From: Yponomeuta sedellus
Lineage: Eukaryota > Arthropoda > Insecta > Lepidoptera > Yponomeutidae
Length of the DNA stretch: 64,000 bases
NCBI GenBank assembly: GCA_934045075.1
Contig: OW203724.1
Coordinates: 18,157,143 to 18,221,142, forward strand
Direction: 5' to 3'
In this document: piece by piece, positions 1-11,929 of the stretch
Layout: every line of letters starts with the position of its first letter
How positions within the stretch are numbered: the first letter of the stretch is position 1
Position numbers and translations under genes: made by a program
Notes under the pieces: model-generated
Database searches by the model: none
The model's input: the letters and a program-made list of their open reading frames with translations, nothing else
Told to the model about the DNA's origin: nothing

Positions 1-828
1 GCCTTTGTACGTAATTACTCGTATTATCACATTGTATGTTATTTAAGCTTTATTGTGCAATAAAGTGTAACAAACAAGGGTTATTTTTCAGGGCAATGTA
101 GTGCCACACGGAATGCTTGTTCAGAGTTACCCAACTTCCTGTGTCGAGCACCGACTTTATGGGGTTTGTACGCCCTCTCTCCCCCAATGGCTGTTACCGA
201 GATTCAATAAATTTTACCAAGTTTAATCAATCTAAAAACATGCGTCGGTCCCCGCAGCGTCTAATTGATCACTTCGCCTCTCCATTGTGGGTAAAATTTT
301 ATAAAATGACCTATGAATTTTCCTAAGTTAGTGATAGCGTTAAGTCCATCTTATTTTAGGGTTCCGTTGACAACAAACCTATAATTAGCTCTTATAGTTT
401 CGTCATGTGCGTCCGTCTGTTTGTCTGTCAGTCCGCGGCCGGGCTTAGCGATCTGAAATTTGGCATACATTTTAATCACGCCAATAATTCGGATTTGCTA
501 TTATAACTCCTATATCCAGTCAACCTAAAATTTATATAGCCCGTGAAATAATATTCTATGTAGAGCTCAAAATATACCCCCGGGTGGTGTATAATTCGTG
601 TTAGATCCTCTGTGATGCCCGGGTAAGGACCCTTAATTGACAGTGAATAGAACCTTTTCTTTTATAGAAAATAGAAATGAAAAAGCGGCAATTGCGAGCA
701 ATTAGTTTGACGCGCGAAAATTCCCAGAAAGCGTGCAGAAAGCAGAAAGATTCCTTTTTAGGGTCTCCGTAGGAAACAAAAAGGGCATAGTTACGCCATG
801 GCCCTCCGTCTGTATATCTGCGGCTGCT
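1..828. other. Non-coding DNA at left edge
   Basis: No exon can be supported here. Around 355-660 there is a diverged copy of the GGTTCCGT-type lepidopteran repeat: the motif at 359-366, a CT-rich 'gtccgtctgtttgtctg' stretch at 409-425, then 'ctgaaatttggcatacat'. A short reading frame at 117-326 has no recognisable domain and no splice context, so I do not call it. Confidence 0.4.
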
Positions 829-1141
829 GGTTTTTTTTCTTGTAGCCTATATTCGTCCCACTGCAGGGCAAAGGCCTTCTCTCAGAGAGAGATTATGGGC
901 TTAATTACCACGCGTGCCCACCGCAGATTGGCAATTTCAAGCGCTGAGGTATTTGAACACCTCAGATACTCAGTTTTCCTAACGTCTTCCTTTACCGTTA
1001 GTGAGTGGTGTGGCTACTATAAGTTCACAAATGTACATAACTTAGAAAACAAAATCATTGGTACATGCCCGCACTGGGAATCGAACCTGGGCCTCCCGCT
1101 CTAGAGTCCATTGTTCTACCCACAGGGCTACCACCGCTTTT
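829..1141 (-). repeat. tRNA-headed SINE, family D, near full length
   Basis: Read on the minus strand, this starts with a tRNA-like head (1075-1137) that has a Pol III B-box, GGTTCGATTCC, and ends with a body running to 'gagagaaggcctttgccct' and 'gcagtggga'. It is the best copy of the family in the window. Others lie at 9495, 15010, 19188, 24800, 30640, 33262, 49447 and 51262. The 3' end resembles the coding end of RTE LINEs (Gln-Trp region), which suggests RTE-driven mobility. That last point is inference. Confidence 0.8.
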
Positions 1142-1372
1142 CTTCTTCAGGCTATATTAGTCCACTGCTGGCATAGCCCTCCCCTAATGAGCGCCATAGC
1201 GCAAGGTTGTGCCATCATTGGGGGGTAATGCCCAATAATCCCCACGCTGGGCATGCGGGTTGGGGATCTTAGTTTGGTGGAATTGTACTGCAGGGGGCGC
1301 TGCTGCCCACCCCCCGGTTTGTGTCCCTTAGTCGCCTTTTACGACACCCGCGGGAAGAATTTGGGACCACCG
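1138..1372 (-). repeat. Non-autonomous RTE-tailed element, family F
   Basis: This is a minus-strand copy of a ~240-bp repeat. Its 3' end (here at the left) reads 'ctatgtccagcagtggact' in better copies, followed by an AG/GAA-rich tail. The body has a conserved GC-rich block ('ccggggggtgggcagcag' in consensus). Other copies are at 10405, 20800 (tail only), 21352, 23364, 30855 and 32487. The tail matches the coding end of the RTE LINE at 59770-59910. Confidence 0.8.
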
Positions 1373-2070
1373 CTCTTATAAATAAAATAAAAATTACTTC
1401 ATAACTGTTCCATACATATATATACATAACCTCACGCCTGTAGCCCAGAGGGGTAGGCAGAGACCAAGGACTGCCACTTGCCACGATATCGACAGATCAC
1501 CTTCGCTTCATCAACGTTCATAAGTCGTTGCAAGCACTGTTCCATATCTAACTATAAGTCCGCTTTAAGGCATGATTAGAATGTCTTCTTCAAAAACAGT
1601 GAACGAGCAAGTCACCCTGTAGAGCTCTACAAACAAAAGGGTAAACAGAAACCGGCTAAAGTAAACGTGCCTCTAACATTCTGCTAAACGCACCTGGTCC
1701 CTAATGTCACACTTTAGAACCCTTTGAAAGTTATATTTAAATTAGCTTTTGTCTACGTACATGTAGAAAAAAGCAAAAATAAGTGTACCTTATTTGTTTG
1801 TTTGTTACACTTTATTGCGCAATAAAAACGGTACTAAAAATAAAATTACATATTATAATACGTTATTTTTTTTTTAAATTTAACATCATAAATCTTAATA
1901 ACTGTGATGCCGATCTAACTATCTTTAGAACCTACGTTCTAGAATCTACGATCAACAACCTAGGACTTTAATATCTTTTATGTCATTCATTCATTCATTC
2001 ATCAAATTAATTCAAGAACTATCATTCCTCAAATTCTTTAATTTTGCTAGTTAAAAAAAAATATTTACAC

Positions 2071-2433
2071 GCACTTCGTGGCTTGGTCCAACCGAGTGAT
2101 TGGAAACAATCAGTTGAGTTAAGCAACAACAGGCGCGGTCAGGTGCTGGATGAGTGATCATCCAGTGACTACCGCTAGTGGCATTTTTCTCAGCGCTACC
2201 GTGCTTCGCAAGGCAAGTTAAGCCGTTGGTGTCGGATGTCGTGTAATGGTAGTCGCTAAGCCAGGTCAGATGCCTTATGGGCGGATTGATAACTTTTGAC
2301 AGTAAGGCCCGCCACTGTCTTACAATCCTCCACCAACCCGGACTTGGCCCCCGTGGTGGAGTATGGCCTAACCTTCCTGCAATGCAGGAAGAGACCCGTG
2401 CCCCAGCAGTGGAGACATACAAGGGTTGATATC
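2071..2433 (+). repeat. 5S rRNA-derived SINE (family B), near full length
   Basis: The head contains a block like the 5S rRNA internal promoter: 'gttaagcaac' at 2118-2127, then 'ggcgcggtcaggtgctgga' and 'tgagtgatc' (boxes A, IE and C in order). Animal 5S genes have TTAAGCA...GGGC.CGGTTAGTACTTGGATGGGTGACC in the same region. The body ends in 'ccccagcagtggagacatac' and 'aagggttgatatcg'. I call it a SINE3-type element because the 5S match covers the promoter only and the rest is unrelated. Other copies are at 7200, 10012, 13672, 15484, 15978, 27058, 29649, 47337, 49328, 55040, 57880 and 61980. Confidence 0.8.
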
Positions 2434-2564
2434 GTACACCCACCTTGATGAAAGCTGAATAAACTCAAATACAGAAACAAATCTTGTCTCGGATAGCCTG
2501 TACTTTTACTTTTACCACAGAATACAAATCTTTTACAGATTTGGAAACACAGATTTGGAAATAT

Positions 2565-2645
2565 AGCGTTCCCCAGAAGGAATCGAACCCACGACCTTTG
2601 GCTTGATTATCAGATATGAAGATAGGTGGTCTAGGTGAAGCAGTC
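2565..2645 (-). repeat. Decayed tRNA-like fragment
   Basis: On the minus strand there is a T-arm-like 'gggttcgattcc' (2578-2589) followed by nothing that folds into an intact tRNA. It is probably the head of an old tRNA-SINE. Too short and diverged to place in a family. Confidence 0.35.
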
Positions 2646-2668
2646 AACATAATAGAATGCACGTATTT

Positions 2669-2812
2669 AAAAGTTGATGTGCTGTTGACCCGTAAAACAC
2701 ATGACGTTTAGTACCGTCAAAAGAACGTCAACCTATAATACGAGCACTCTAATCAGTTACGTTACGGACGACTTAGCAACAAAACTGTATAGCTTGACCT
2801 GCTGTCGACTGT
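2669..2812. repeat. Degraded MITE with GTCGAC ends
   Basis: The left part reads 'gttgatgtgctgttgac' and the right part 'cttgacctgctgtcgact'. These match, in inverted orientation, the ends of the better copy at 13046-13142. The inner part is diverged. Confidence 0.4.
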
Positions 2813-3436
2813 ACTTCTGTCGTTATTTTATACGTTATCAGTGTTCTTACATAGCAGAAAGTTTGTAACTTTATTCCTAGGCCCGACTCTTTGATACGAA
2901 GGCAAAGATGAAATTCAATATTGAAGTTGAAAGGTGGAATCTTTTCCAATACTTCATCTTTCGTCTCCAAGTCTTTTCCGACACGTTGTCGTGTCGATAT
3001 CGTCGATTTTAATTCAACTCGCTGATAAACTCCTTGCTGACAAACGATATTCTTTTGTTTTTAAACTGATCCCATTCTAAAATCAAAATAAAAGGAAATG
3101 CTTCGCGGAAAACAAGGACGATCGCCATTTGTTTTCCTTTTCACAGCGTTCTGTTCTATTTTCAAACTAAATAAGTTCATAAAACGTGGAGTATTTGCTT
3201 TTGATTTCTCGCGTCCTTCTCCATTATTTTCTGAGAAAACATGGCCTCGGCGGCGGCCGTGTAATAATAACCTAAATGCAAAAAACTGACCAACTTCTGG
3301 TCCCAAACAAATAGGTCTTTGCGGACTTAGCATGTTATAATAAAAAAAGGAAAAAAAATGTGTGACCTTTAACTTTACTTTCCAAACTTCGCCAGTTTTT
3401 AGAAGATTTCGAATAGTTTTGCAAAGAAAACTTGGC

Positions 3437-3868
3437 AAGTATGATCGTATTCTTTTTTTTTTAATTAATGCAATAATCCATGCTAAAGACAATTTTAAAG
3501 ACATATTTAGATACCTATTTAGAGGCTAAAAATTCCACCCATGCCGGGATTCGAACCCGCGACCTCTGGCTATCCGTGCCAGCGCTCTGTCCAACTGAGC
3601 TAATGGGCGACTCACCGGTATCAGTGAAATTTCGAACCTCTACACTATTCTCTGTATTACGTACAGGCAGCGACATCTGGCTGAAGTAAATTGCATCACC
3701 TATTTAGCCTCTAAATAGGTTTTTAAAATTGTCCTTAGCACGGGTTAGTGCATTAAAAATAAAAATAGTATAAACATATTTAGAGGGTAAAAATTCCCAG
3801 AGGTCGCGGGTTCGAGTCCCGGCGTGGGTGGAATTTTCAGGCTCTAAATAGGTTTTTAAGTATGATCG
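3437..3868. repeat. Two nested inverted family A SINEs, each with its own TSD
   Basis: The outer insertion (3448-3857) is flanked by 'aagtatgatcg' at 3437-3447 and 3858-3868. Its left end is the long A-rich 3' tail on the minus strand and its right end is the short T5 end on the plus strand. A second copy (3512-3773) sits inside it, flanked by 'acatatttaga' at 3501-3511 and 3774-3784. That inner copy has the short end on the left and the long end on the right. Both are therefore head-to-head inverted SINE copies with two different 3' ends. Confidence 0.8.
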
Positions 3869-4506
3869 GTAGATATAATACATACACTATTTTAACTCCC
3901 ATATATTATATAAGCCATATATACTAGATGCATGAAATTTTGAGCCATGTTTCATTTTGGTAGCCTCACCCTCTGTGTATTCTCTGTACGTTCGAAGATA
4001 GAGAGGTGTCGAATAATGCTTGAAAGGGTTCGTATAAATATATGCATAGTGGGGGCCGGCCGAGAACTTGGCCTGGCCCACATAGTGCGCTTTGATGTCT
4101 CTCTGATTGAGATTGCGACTTAGTCTCTAAATCACCAATTCTGTACCTCTGCACATAAGTTTTTCAACAACATAATACCTTTGAAAGGGTGAGCCAAATT
4201 ATTCTAAAACTAAAGGTTGACATCATAATTTACACTGATAATCTGAAGTCCAGTACCTTATAGTTTTTACTAAAATAACTAAAGTTAAAAATGTACTGTT
4301 TAATCCCCTATTGAATAGTTATAAATGGTCTGTTCATTGCTACGCGATTGTTTGTTCCTTCTAATCTGTTCAGTCCATTGATAGATCCAACTGCAACTCT
4401 TCAATATATCGGCAAATCTCTGGCCATTTGTCCTTTAGCTTGCTAAAAATGAAATCAGGTTCTACAAAAACACATGGACCTAAAGTTTATTCCCCTCTCT
4501 TTCCAG

Positions 4507-4694
4507 ACAATACCTTCACGGTAGTGGTAGAGAAGGATGGAAGAGGGCTGGGCATGTCAGTCTGCGGGGGCGGGGGCCTGGTGAGGATCCGAAGGCTGTA
4601 CCCTCCTCAGCCGGCTTGGCGAACTGGTCGGCTGGCTCCCAGGGACCTGCTACTAGCTGCAAATGGAGTGCCTCTAGCTGGATTGAGTACCTAT
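4507..4694 (+). CDS. PDZ scaffold gene, first exon in window (PDZ-a, N-terminal part)
   Basis: The exon begins after a pyrimidine-rich acceptor (...ctctctttccag) and ends at GTAAGT. It enters in phase 1, completing a split codon with AC, and leaves in phase 0. It gives residues 1-62 of the deduced C-terminal 607: a beta strand 'NTFTVVVEKDG', the carboxylate-binding loop as GLGM (canonical GLGF) and then 'GRLAPRDLLLAANGVPL', the usual PDZ segment for G.L..GD.ILAVNG. Asn replaces the common Val-Asn pattern and the GD is RD. The domain is completed by the next exon 10.5 kb away. Earlier exons must lie upstream. Reading through into the intron meets a stop only at about 4825, so this is best read as an exon rather than a single-exon gene. 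Confidence 0.88.
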
Positions 4695-7199
4695 GTAAGT
4701 GAGATATGGTTTATTTTGGCTTGGCATGATCTGAAGACCCTAGTCCATCAGCTACAAGGTGTGATCATGCTTCTAACTGGCTCTCAGGGCCTTGATGTTG
4801 CTAGCAATGGAGAGCAGGCGGCTTAGACTCATATTTTAATATGCTAAGGTTGTATTTAGCTTAGGATAATACGATTATTAAACTGGTTTTAAGGAGTCTT
4901 TGTGCTTCCGGCTGGTCTTCGATGGCTTAGTAATAGTATTTTGCACGATAAATATCTCGTCGGCTAGACAGTCCCCAGGGCCTTACTATAGGCGTCAGAA
5001 AGGTTTTACAGGTTTATTTTAGTTTAGTTAGGATTTGAAGTACTTTACTGAATGTACTTTACTTTGATTTTCTTACTTACAAGATTTATAATTTCAGCTG
5101 CTTTAAATGGTAGACTAACCAAAATGACAAAAACAAACCCAAACACGAAAATAAACAATGACATTCCATTAAAAAAATTGGAATTAAGGATCATGCCACA
5201 AATAGGAGTGGAGTGACATTGTATTAAATTTATACTAATAATGGCCTAGAAAAGCTCAGTAAAAAAATTAATAAAATAGTTTTTCAGGTCTGAAAAAATT
5301 CGAAAAATTAAGTTACTCAACCGCACTGGGGCGGAGCTTCACGTCGTTTCACGGAAAATAATTATGTACAATATGTACCAACGACCTTAACTACACTACC
5401 AGCGGCGCGGAACTACGAGTATTGTAGTGAAACCACACCAGAGCGGCGCGCGCGGCGCATTCGAATATTTTTTTTACTATTTTCTACGACCGGTTCTGCG
5501 CGGCTCCCTGGTGCGGTTCAACCTTTATAAGAAAAAATCTTATTGAGTTTAGTTTTCTTTAGAATTCCAAACGTTTTAACGAGTGTGTTGACTTTAAATG
5601 CCTTATTTTACAATATAACTCAATGTCATACTAATTTGTACATTATAGGTATCATTAACAGTAGGCGTCACATCACGGCTTACGCCCGATTTTCATGGAC
5701 TGTTTTTGTGGGAATTAGTTTTAGACAAAGTATATTATGAGAAGTTTATTAGTAGGGTAGTATTTATCACGACCTTTCCATTGGAAATAAAAAAAATGTT
5801 GCATGTTCCCATTAGGGGTTGTACAACATTTCAACCCTTTAATCCTCAGCCGCGTACATTTGCCCTTAGCAGACTCTAAGCTAGACTCCTTTTATTTTCA
5901 CTCCGCTGGTGTCGGTAATACTTCCACAAATTGAATGACAATTTGCAGTAAGCCGATTCGATTGTGGGGTAAGCCGACGCCCGCACCGTCGACCGACCGA
6001 GCGTGCCGCTATCTCGGATATTAGCCAGAATTATTTGTTGGTGTAAGGTTACAAAACGCTTACGAATCACTGACTACAGGAGTCTAACTCATTAACTCTC
6101 TGCTAAGTGGGTTATGCCCATGCCAGAGCATGGGCACAATCCAACAGGCTCCCATTTTTTGTTCCATTTCATTCAGGTTTGGTCTGCGTGTAAACACGTT
6201 TACTGAAATATATTTACGCCAATATTTTCCAATCATTGGCTATAGCCGCGGCTATTATTTAACTACCAGACAAAGACGCATCGACAAGCGATTTATCATA
6301 TTCCGGCGTGATGTATCATCTAACCTAACTAGCTGGCAAGCAAGTAACATCATAATTCTCATCTTCGCTTACCAGGTGCGTCAGAGTGCGAGCCTAACTT
6401 ACTTAAAAAAACTACTTTGCTAAACCATTGCATTAATAACTAGGAACATACTTTCTACATCGAATACACTCTACATTGGCGTTGCATCGATGCGTTTGCC
6501 AGTTATTGGGCTCCACTCGAGAGTCTTTGTACCCACGAGCTATCGATTTTTTGGCATGTGACACACATCTGGCCTCAATCAGGGTATGTTCAAATATTTG
6601 TGACATTTAGTTATATATGTAAACGTCTAACATGGCAATGTTTCATTTATTTATTTATTTGTTATCTATGGAAAACCAACAACTGATAAACAATATATGA
6701 AACTTATTTAACTAGTTACTGAGCGAGCTAACCATTTATTAGGTTTAATATGATTACCCTAATTCTCACACTCTGCACAATCATGACGTTTCTTATAGAT
6801 TTGCTAGGAAACCACAGCTGTAAAAAGCAACACTTCATGGACACCTTTTTTCATAATAGTGGTGCGACGTTTTTGCTCAAATATTATACCAGTATATTAT
6901 GTAGCGAAGACTATGTTACTTGATTTTCTATAAAAAATAAAAACCTATCCTATTACAAAGATCTACACTATAAGAAGTTAGGTTTTAATATTAAGTAACG
7001 CAATAATATGTTAGTTTATCACGCTCAGACAGACAAACTATAAAAAATACCATAGCAAAATATTAACGCAATCAATCGATTAAAACTTAACACAATCAAT
7101 CGAATGAATAACTTCATTTATCGTCACTAAATCGAGCAATCAAAAGTTCTATAAACGTTTGGACCGACGTACGTTACGGTATATGAGCAAGCATGAATG
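4695..7199. other. Start of 10.5-kb intron, mostly unique AT-rich DNA
   Basis: This is the first part of the intron between the two halves of PDZ-a. It holds a likely MITE at 5317-5525. A GC-richer patch at about 5930-6060 has an open minus-strand frame but no recognisable protein. I see no further exon. Confidence 0.5.
5317..5525. repeat. Possible MITE with imperfect inverted ends
   Basis: The left end 'caaccgcactggggcgga' and the right end read in reverse, 'gaaccgcaccagggagcc', are imperfect inverted repeats. They enclose GC-rich islands ('agcggcgcg' twice) in AT-rich surroundings. No clear target duplication was found. Confidence 0.35.
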
Positions 7200-7566
7200 G
7201 TATTGATATCAACCCGTTGTATGTCCCCACTGCTGGGACACGCGTTTCTTATTGCATCGCAGGAAGGTTAGGCCATACTCCACCACGGGGGCCAAGTCCA
7301 TGTTGGTGGAGGAATGTAAGGCAGTGGCTGGTCTTAATGTCAGAAGTTATCAAACCGCTCATAAGGCCTCTGACATGGCTTAACGACTACCATTACATCA
7401 CAGCAGGCACCGACAGCTTAACGTGCCTTGCAAAGCACGGAAAGTCTCGAAAAATTGCCATCTAGTCACGGGATGGTCATTCAATCTTGCACCTGACAGC
7501 GCCTGTTGTTGCTTGACTCCAGTGATTGATTCCAATTACTTGGTTCCGCTTGGCCACGAGCGCTTC
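7200..7566 (-). repeat. 5S-derived SINE (family B), near full length
   Basis: This is a minus-strand copy. The 3' end is at the left ('gatatcaacc'), and the head with 'agcgctcgtggcc' in reverse is at the right. The 5S C-box region is altered relative to the copy at 57880. It ends next to a 'gatatc' motif like several other copies. Confidence 0.75.
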
Positions 7567-8589
7567 AATTCGATTGATATTTTCATACACAAGGTATCCG
7601 AAGTACTGAGTGAATCTTCTGCAATGCGATTGACCAGGCCGCTCGCCGTGCCCGTTTGACCGGGTGTCCGGTGTTCGAATAGGTAAGCGTTATCTGTCGG
7701 TCGCTCGGGTCACCGACGACATTTGGTAGCCCGGCACGTACGGTTACTATACCGACAGCTAGTCCAAGGTAAGCTAGCCACTTTAAAAAGTAATTCCTCC
7801 CTGCAGCCGAGACGTAGATTATATACATTGAGCTTGAAGTTTTGAATAAATTAAAGAATAAATTAAAGTAAGCTTCTTGTATTAAGCACGCCCTTGTACA
7901 TTTACGTACATTTATGTAATTAGTGCAATAAACAATTTAAATCAATAATGAGTATTGAATGTAGGAATGATCATTAATGTATTGCCAAGAACAATGTTTC
8001 ACACTTATATGTACTTACGATGGTCTTTTAAAGCTATGCTAGATGATACAGCGTCTAGAGGCAACTTCTATCTCCACTATACAGGAGGTAACAAAATCAC
8101 CATGTACGAGTATTTACTCGTAAACAAAAACACTCGTAAATACGAACACACCACCACCGATACCAATACTTATGTGAGAGAACACGCGACGCGTTTTGCC
8201 TCTAACACGAGGCATCCTCAGGCTCACAAATACAAGTACTATTTATATTAGGTATTAACCTAACCTAACCGCATGGTGCTGGTGGAATTTTTGGCGGAAT
8301 TTAGCTAAGTAATTTTCACTTTTTAATGTTATTATGGATTTCCGCAAAGTAATGCCTGATTCCATACAATAGCTTTTACTATAATATACTGCATTAAAAT
8401 GTCTGGATCGTCAAACATTTTTTGCATATTTTAGGTTTTTCTCGTCGTTAAAGCTGTTGAAAAGGCAGTAAAATATACCCCATTTTCGAATTTTGTTACA
8501 CCTTGTGTACGTGAAGTAGCCACTCAGTGACTGTAGCTACAAGAGTAGGCTCGTCCAAAAATAGGCTTCAATGACACCATAGAGGATTA

Positions 8590-8660
8590 TTATGATCGCC
8601 TAGGATGTTAGTGTCAGTGAAAATAGTACGCGATTAAGCCCCGAAAATATTCTAACTGTA
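8590..8660. repeat. Fragment of a 'cgcgattaagccccg' repeat
   Basis: The phrase 'cgcgattaagccccgaaaat' occurs at 8631-8650 and again at 48366-48385. At 48366 it follows a region with 'acgtcgtcgaaacgtcga', a dispersed lepidopteran repeat. Pieces of the same family appear at 30190-30300 and 34496-34530. Confidence 0.4.
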
Positions 8661-9174
8661 GTGAAAATAGTATTTCGTACTACCTACTATTCTACAGTAT
8701 TATGTACAAATCACTATAAAACAGGGCATTCAAGCTGCGTAGGGCATCTTAAAGAAATTTTCTTTGCTGGAAAACAAAGTATTTTCACTTCAAAGGCGAG
8801 GCCATAAAAGTTTCATGAAAACTCCGTGCGGTCCCGGGCAAAGTAATAAAGCGTGAAATGTAATTCTTTTGTCGAGAAGTCGGCCCTAGACCTTTTAACA
8901 GCCAGTAGGAAAGGCAAGGATCGTGATGTAATTTATTTGTATGTCGCGACGCAACGAGAGGGCGGCGCAGAGGAAATGCGACGTAAAAAGGACACGATAC
9001 GCTAGTAAATATCATTCTCAGTGACATTTAATTTTATACTAGCGTGCTTTCCCGAGCAATTCAATTTGCCTTTCTACCTGCAAAACTATAAATGTGCTGC
9101 AACCCCGTATTTACACCCCGTTTTTTCGTCATATTTTAACAATTCGTTGACTATTACCAACTGTCTTACAACAG

Positions 9175-9265
9175 ATAGATTAATAGAATATTCCTAATTG
9201 TATGTACACCAGGAACCCGGTACAAATGGCGGCCTTATTACTAAAAGTAATTTCTTCCAAACAAC
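9175..9265 (-). repeat. CR1-like LINE 3' end
   Basis: It contains 'ggcggccttattactaaa' followed by 'agtaatttcttcca'. In reverse this is the conserved LINE tail ending in a short 'ttattgtac...aata' motif. The same tail is at 11028, 21843 (+), 25568, 31425, 40495 and 50479 (+). The LINE class is my recollection of similar lepidopteran 3' ends, not a search result. Confidence 0.5.
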
Positions 9266-9494
9266 AAAAATTTACGGGGAGGTTTTCCTTCCCATAAGCT
9301 TAGTAACGGGTTGTCGATTAATTGTTAACAAGTGCGGGCGGATCTAGGGGATGCTAGAGCAAACAATCCGAGAAATCGATGGGAAATTAGATTAGAAGCA
9401 GACTGGTGGCGTGGCGCCTCGTTTTAACCAACGTCTCTGTAGCGAGCAGTCATTACAAAGCTTTTATAAAAGCAGCTTGTTTACGTCACGGCAG

Positions 9495-9690
9495 TCATAG
9501 ACATACTCTCGGAGAGTAAGTATGGGCTTAGTCACCATAAAAATCGGACGGCGAGTTACAGCGTTTATACTCTACTTACTCACTCAGGTGTCATAACGAT
9601 GTTTTCCTATACCTTTACCGATTATTATAAACTACTACTATATATTCACACAATGTAGAAAACAGTAATTGGAACATTCAGGTATCGGCA
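9495..9690 (-). repeat. Old copy of family D SINE
   Basis: A decayed order of family D landmarks is visible on the minus strand: 'ctctcggagag', 'atgggctta', 'ctcactcaggtgtcat' and 'cacacaatgtag'. No intact tRNA head remains. Confidence 0.4.
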
Positions 9691-10011
9691 TAACACAGTA
9701 CCGGTTGAGCTAACCTGTAGATAAAAGGATTATAGTCTACAAAATACTCACCGTAGCTGTACGGCGCACGACATAAGTACGACTTTTGGACGGAAAAAAG
9801 CAATCAATATTTTTATCCGACTGTTCTAAGTCCGACCAGCCCGCTGACACGCGATAAAATAAAATCTGATTTAAACTGTAACACAATTTAAATCTTTGTT
9901 ATCTTCGTTACCGCAATTGTCGCTTCGTAAATGGCGAGAAAGGAAAACTGCTTTTACCTCTGACAACTTTCTAACCAGCACATTAATAATTGTAAAGCAA
10001 TATTTTTCAAG

Positions 10012-10139
10012 TACGCTTGTGGCCTAGCGGAACCAGTGATTGGAATCAATCAATCGATCACTTGGCTTAAGCAAAAATAGGCGCGATCAGGTGCTGGATG
10101 GATGACTATCCTGTGACTACCGCTAGTGGTATTTTTTCC
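10012..10139 (+). repeat. 5S-derived SINE (family B), head only
   Basis: The promoter head is present ('gcttgtggcctagcggaac', 'cttaagcaa', 'ggcgcgatcaggtgctgga'), and the element stops at 'gctagtggtattttttcc'. Retroelements usually lose their 5' end, so a copy that keeps the head and lacks the 3' part is odd. It may be a terminated Pol III transcript: the break falls in a T-run. Confidence 0.7.
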
Positions 10140-10404
10140 TTAATTTTTTTTTATTAAAATGTGTAACTGTTTAATTAAAACTACTAATTAGGACTATATG
10201 AACAGTTCAAACCAATTTTATAATGATGTTATTTATTTTTTATTTTCTTTAGTCTTAGACATTTTAATGTTTCAAAATAATGATAAAGTAGATAAACTAA
10301 AAAAATAAAGGTCGCTTTAAATAAATTTTATTTCAATTATACTTTTTCAAACGCCCAATTATAATTTTATGTTTTAGCTCAGTCTGGGTATATTTACACG
10401 TTTG

Positions 10405-10660
10405 TGATGTCTTTGCTGTGTGATGTCAGCCTGGAGAATAGCACCAACCCAATAATCTTCCTGCGGGTGTCGTAAAAGGCGAGTAAGGGACACAATCCGG
10501 GGGATGGGCAGCAGGCCCCCTGCAGTACTATTCCACCGAACTGCGATCTCCAACCCGCATGCCCAACGGGGGATTATGTGCATTACCCCAATGATGGCTC
10601 AAAGTGTTGCGCTCATTAGGGGAGGGCTATGTCCAGCAGTGGACTCAGCCCGACGACGAT
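10405..10660 (+). repeat. Non-autonomous RTE-tailed element, family F
   Basis: It contains the body 'gggtgtcgtaaaaggcga', the GC block, and the tail 'ctatgtccagcagtggact' at 10628-10646. The segment 'cacgtttgtgatgtctttg' just before the head resembles the body of family C, so a chimeric head is possible. Confidence 0.75.
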
Positions 10661-11027
10661 GTTTTTACCTGGTTATCTTAGTTTGGGCCGAGGTGTGTGT
10701 GTGTTGTGTGGAAGTAATTATTATTAACAAAGGCAACCAAGTAAACACATTTTCGATACTATTATAACTCTTTATCTTTCCTGTAACATAAGCAATATTT
10801 TTTTTAACAATTAACTTTATGAGTTCCTTTGAGACCATATTTCTCAGTCGAACGTCGTATTTTTTAACGTTTTCTCTTGAGCGAATAGAGAAAACATCCA
10901 GACCGAAGCGGGATTTGAACCTGCATCTTTTTACTCATAAGTTTTTTTTTATTCACGAATGTGGATACTACACAACGCATTTACCCAAATACCCCCCAGT
11001 TTTAGACTTTTTTATGGATAGATATAT

Positions 11028-11140
11028 AGATAGAATATTCGTTATTGTACAGAGAAATGACAGTAACAGAAATTATATAAAAATATAGTACAATTTGCGG
11101 CTTTATTGCTAAAAGCAATTTCTTCCAGGCAACCACAGGC
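11028..11140 (-). repeat. CR1-like LINE 3' end
   Basis: Same tail as at 9175: 'tgcggctttattgctaaaag' with 'caatttcttccaggcaacc'. It is followed by unique DNA. Confidence 0.5.
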
Positions 11141-11929
11141 GCCTTATACTAAACTAATTCGCTTGGAGATATTGTTACACCCTTTATATTTTCAATCCCC
11201 AGAGAAATGGAACAGTTTACCAGACAAAAACATCTTCTCTTTGTCTTACAACAACAGACAAACACGAACCACTGCGCAGCTTACTAGTCAGTTTATTATC
11301 TGCCAACAGACAAACGCAGAACCACTGTGCACAGCTGACTCGCAGTTTACTCAATAAAAACGTTAATGTTATTCTTCCCTCGCCAAGAAAATATAGACCC
11401 TTTGGAAGGCACCGCTGCGAAATCGAATCACTCTTCTCTCCCTCGCCTTGGTGTGGCCAGCTTGCAAATTGACGTTAAACCCGCAGCAGTCGTCCTTAAT
11501 CAAATTGCGCGACGCGAAAGACGCCGCCTGATTTAATTGAACAGATTCAGCCACCGATTTTATTAGGGACAATTTCGCCGAAGAATCGATGATTTTCGAA
11601 GGTTGTGGAAGAGACTAATGCCTACAGCCAAAGCGTCAAGCCCGTCTGTGTGTGACAGAACGTTACAGAGGAAAGCGAAATGACTATACAGGGTGATTTT
11701 AAATAGTGGACTTTTCATCGAAGATATCCGCTTAGAATCCGCTATTTGACTCTCTTATCATGTAAGTCTTAAATCGTAAATATCTCTTCCAATAGACCAA
11801 AAAATATTTTAGTATATTTTAGTATACTAAAATATTTTTATATATTTTATAAAAATAGTTTTGTGGACCTCACGGCAACAAAAAATATATTAAAAAAATA
11901 TACGTAAACTCATATTTCAATGGCATCGA

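Noticed and set aside
2110..2160. 5S rRNA gene
   Set aside because: Only the internal promoter region matches. The first 45 and last 25 bases of a 5S gene are absent, and the block is embedded in a dispersed SINE.
1..4506. An upstream exon of the PDZ gene within the window
   Set aside because: I looked for an exon ending in phase 1 with a GT donor and PDZ- or linker-like composition and could not support any candidate.
8255..8272. Telomeric (TTAGG)n-like stretch
   Set aside because: Only about three CCTAA units, not an array.
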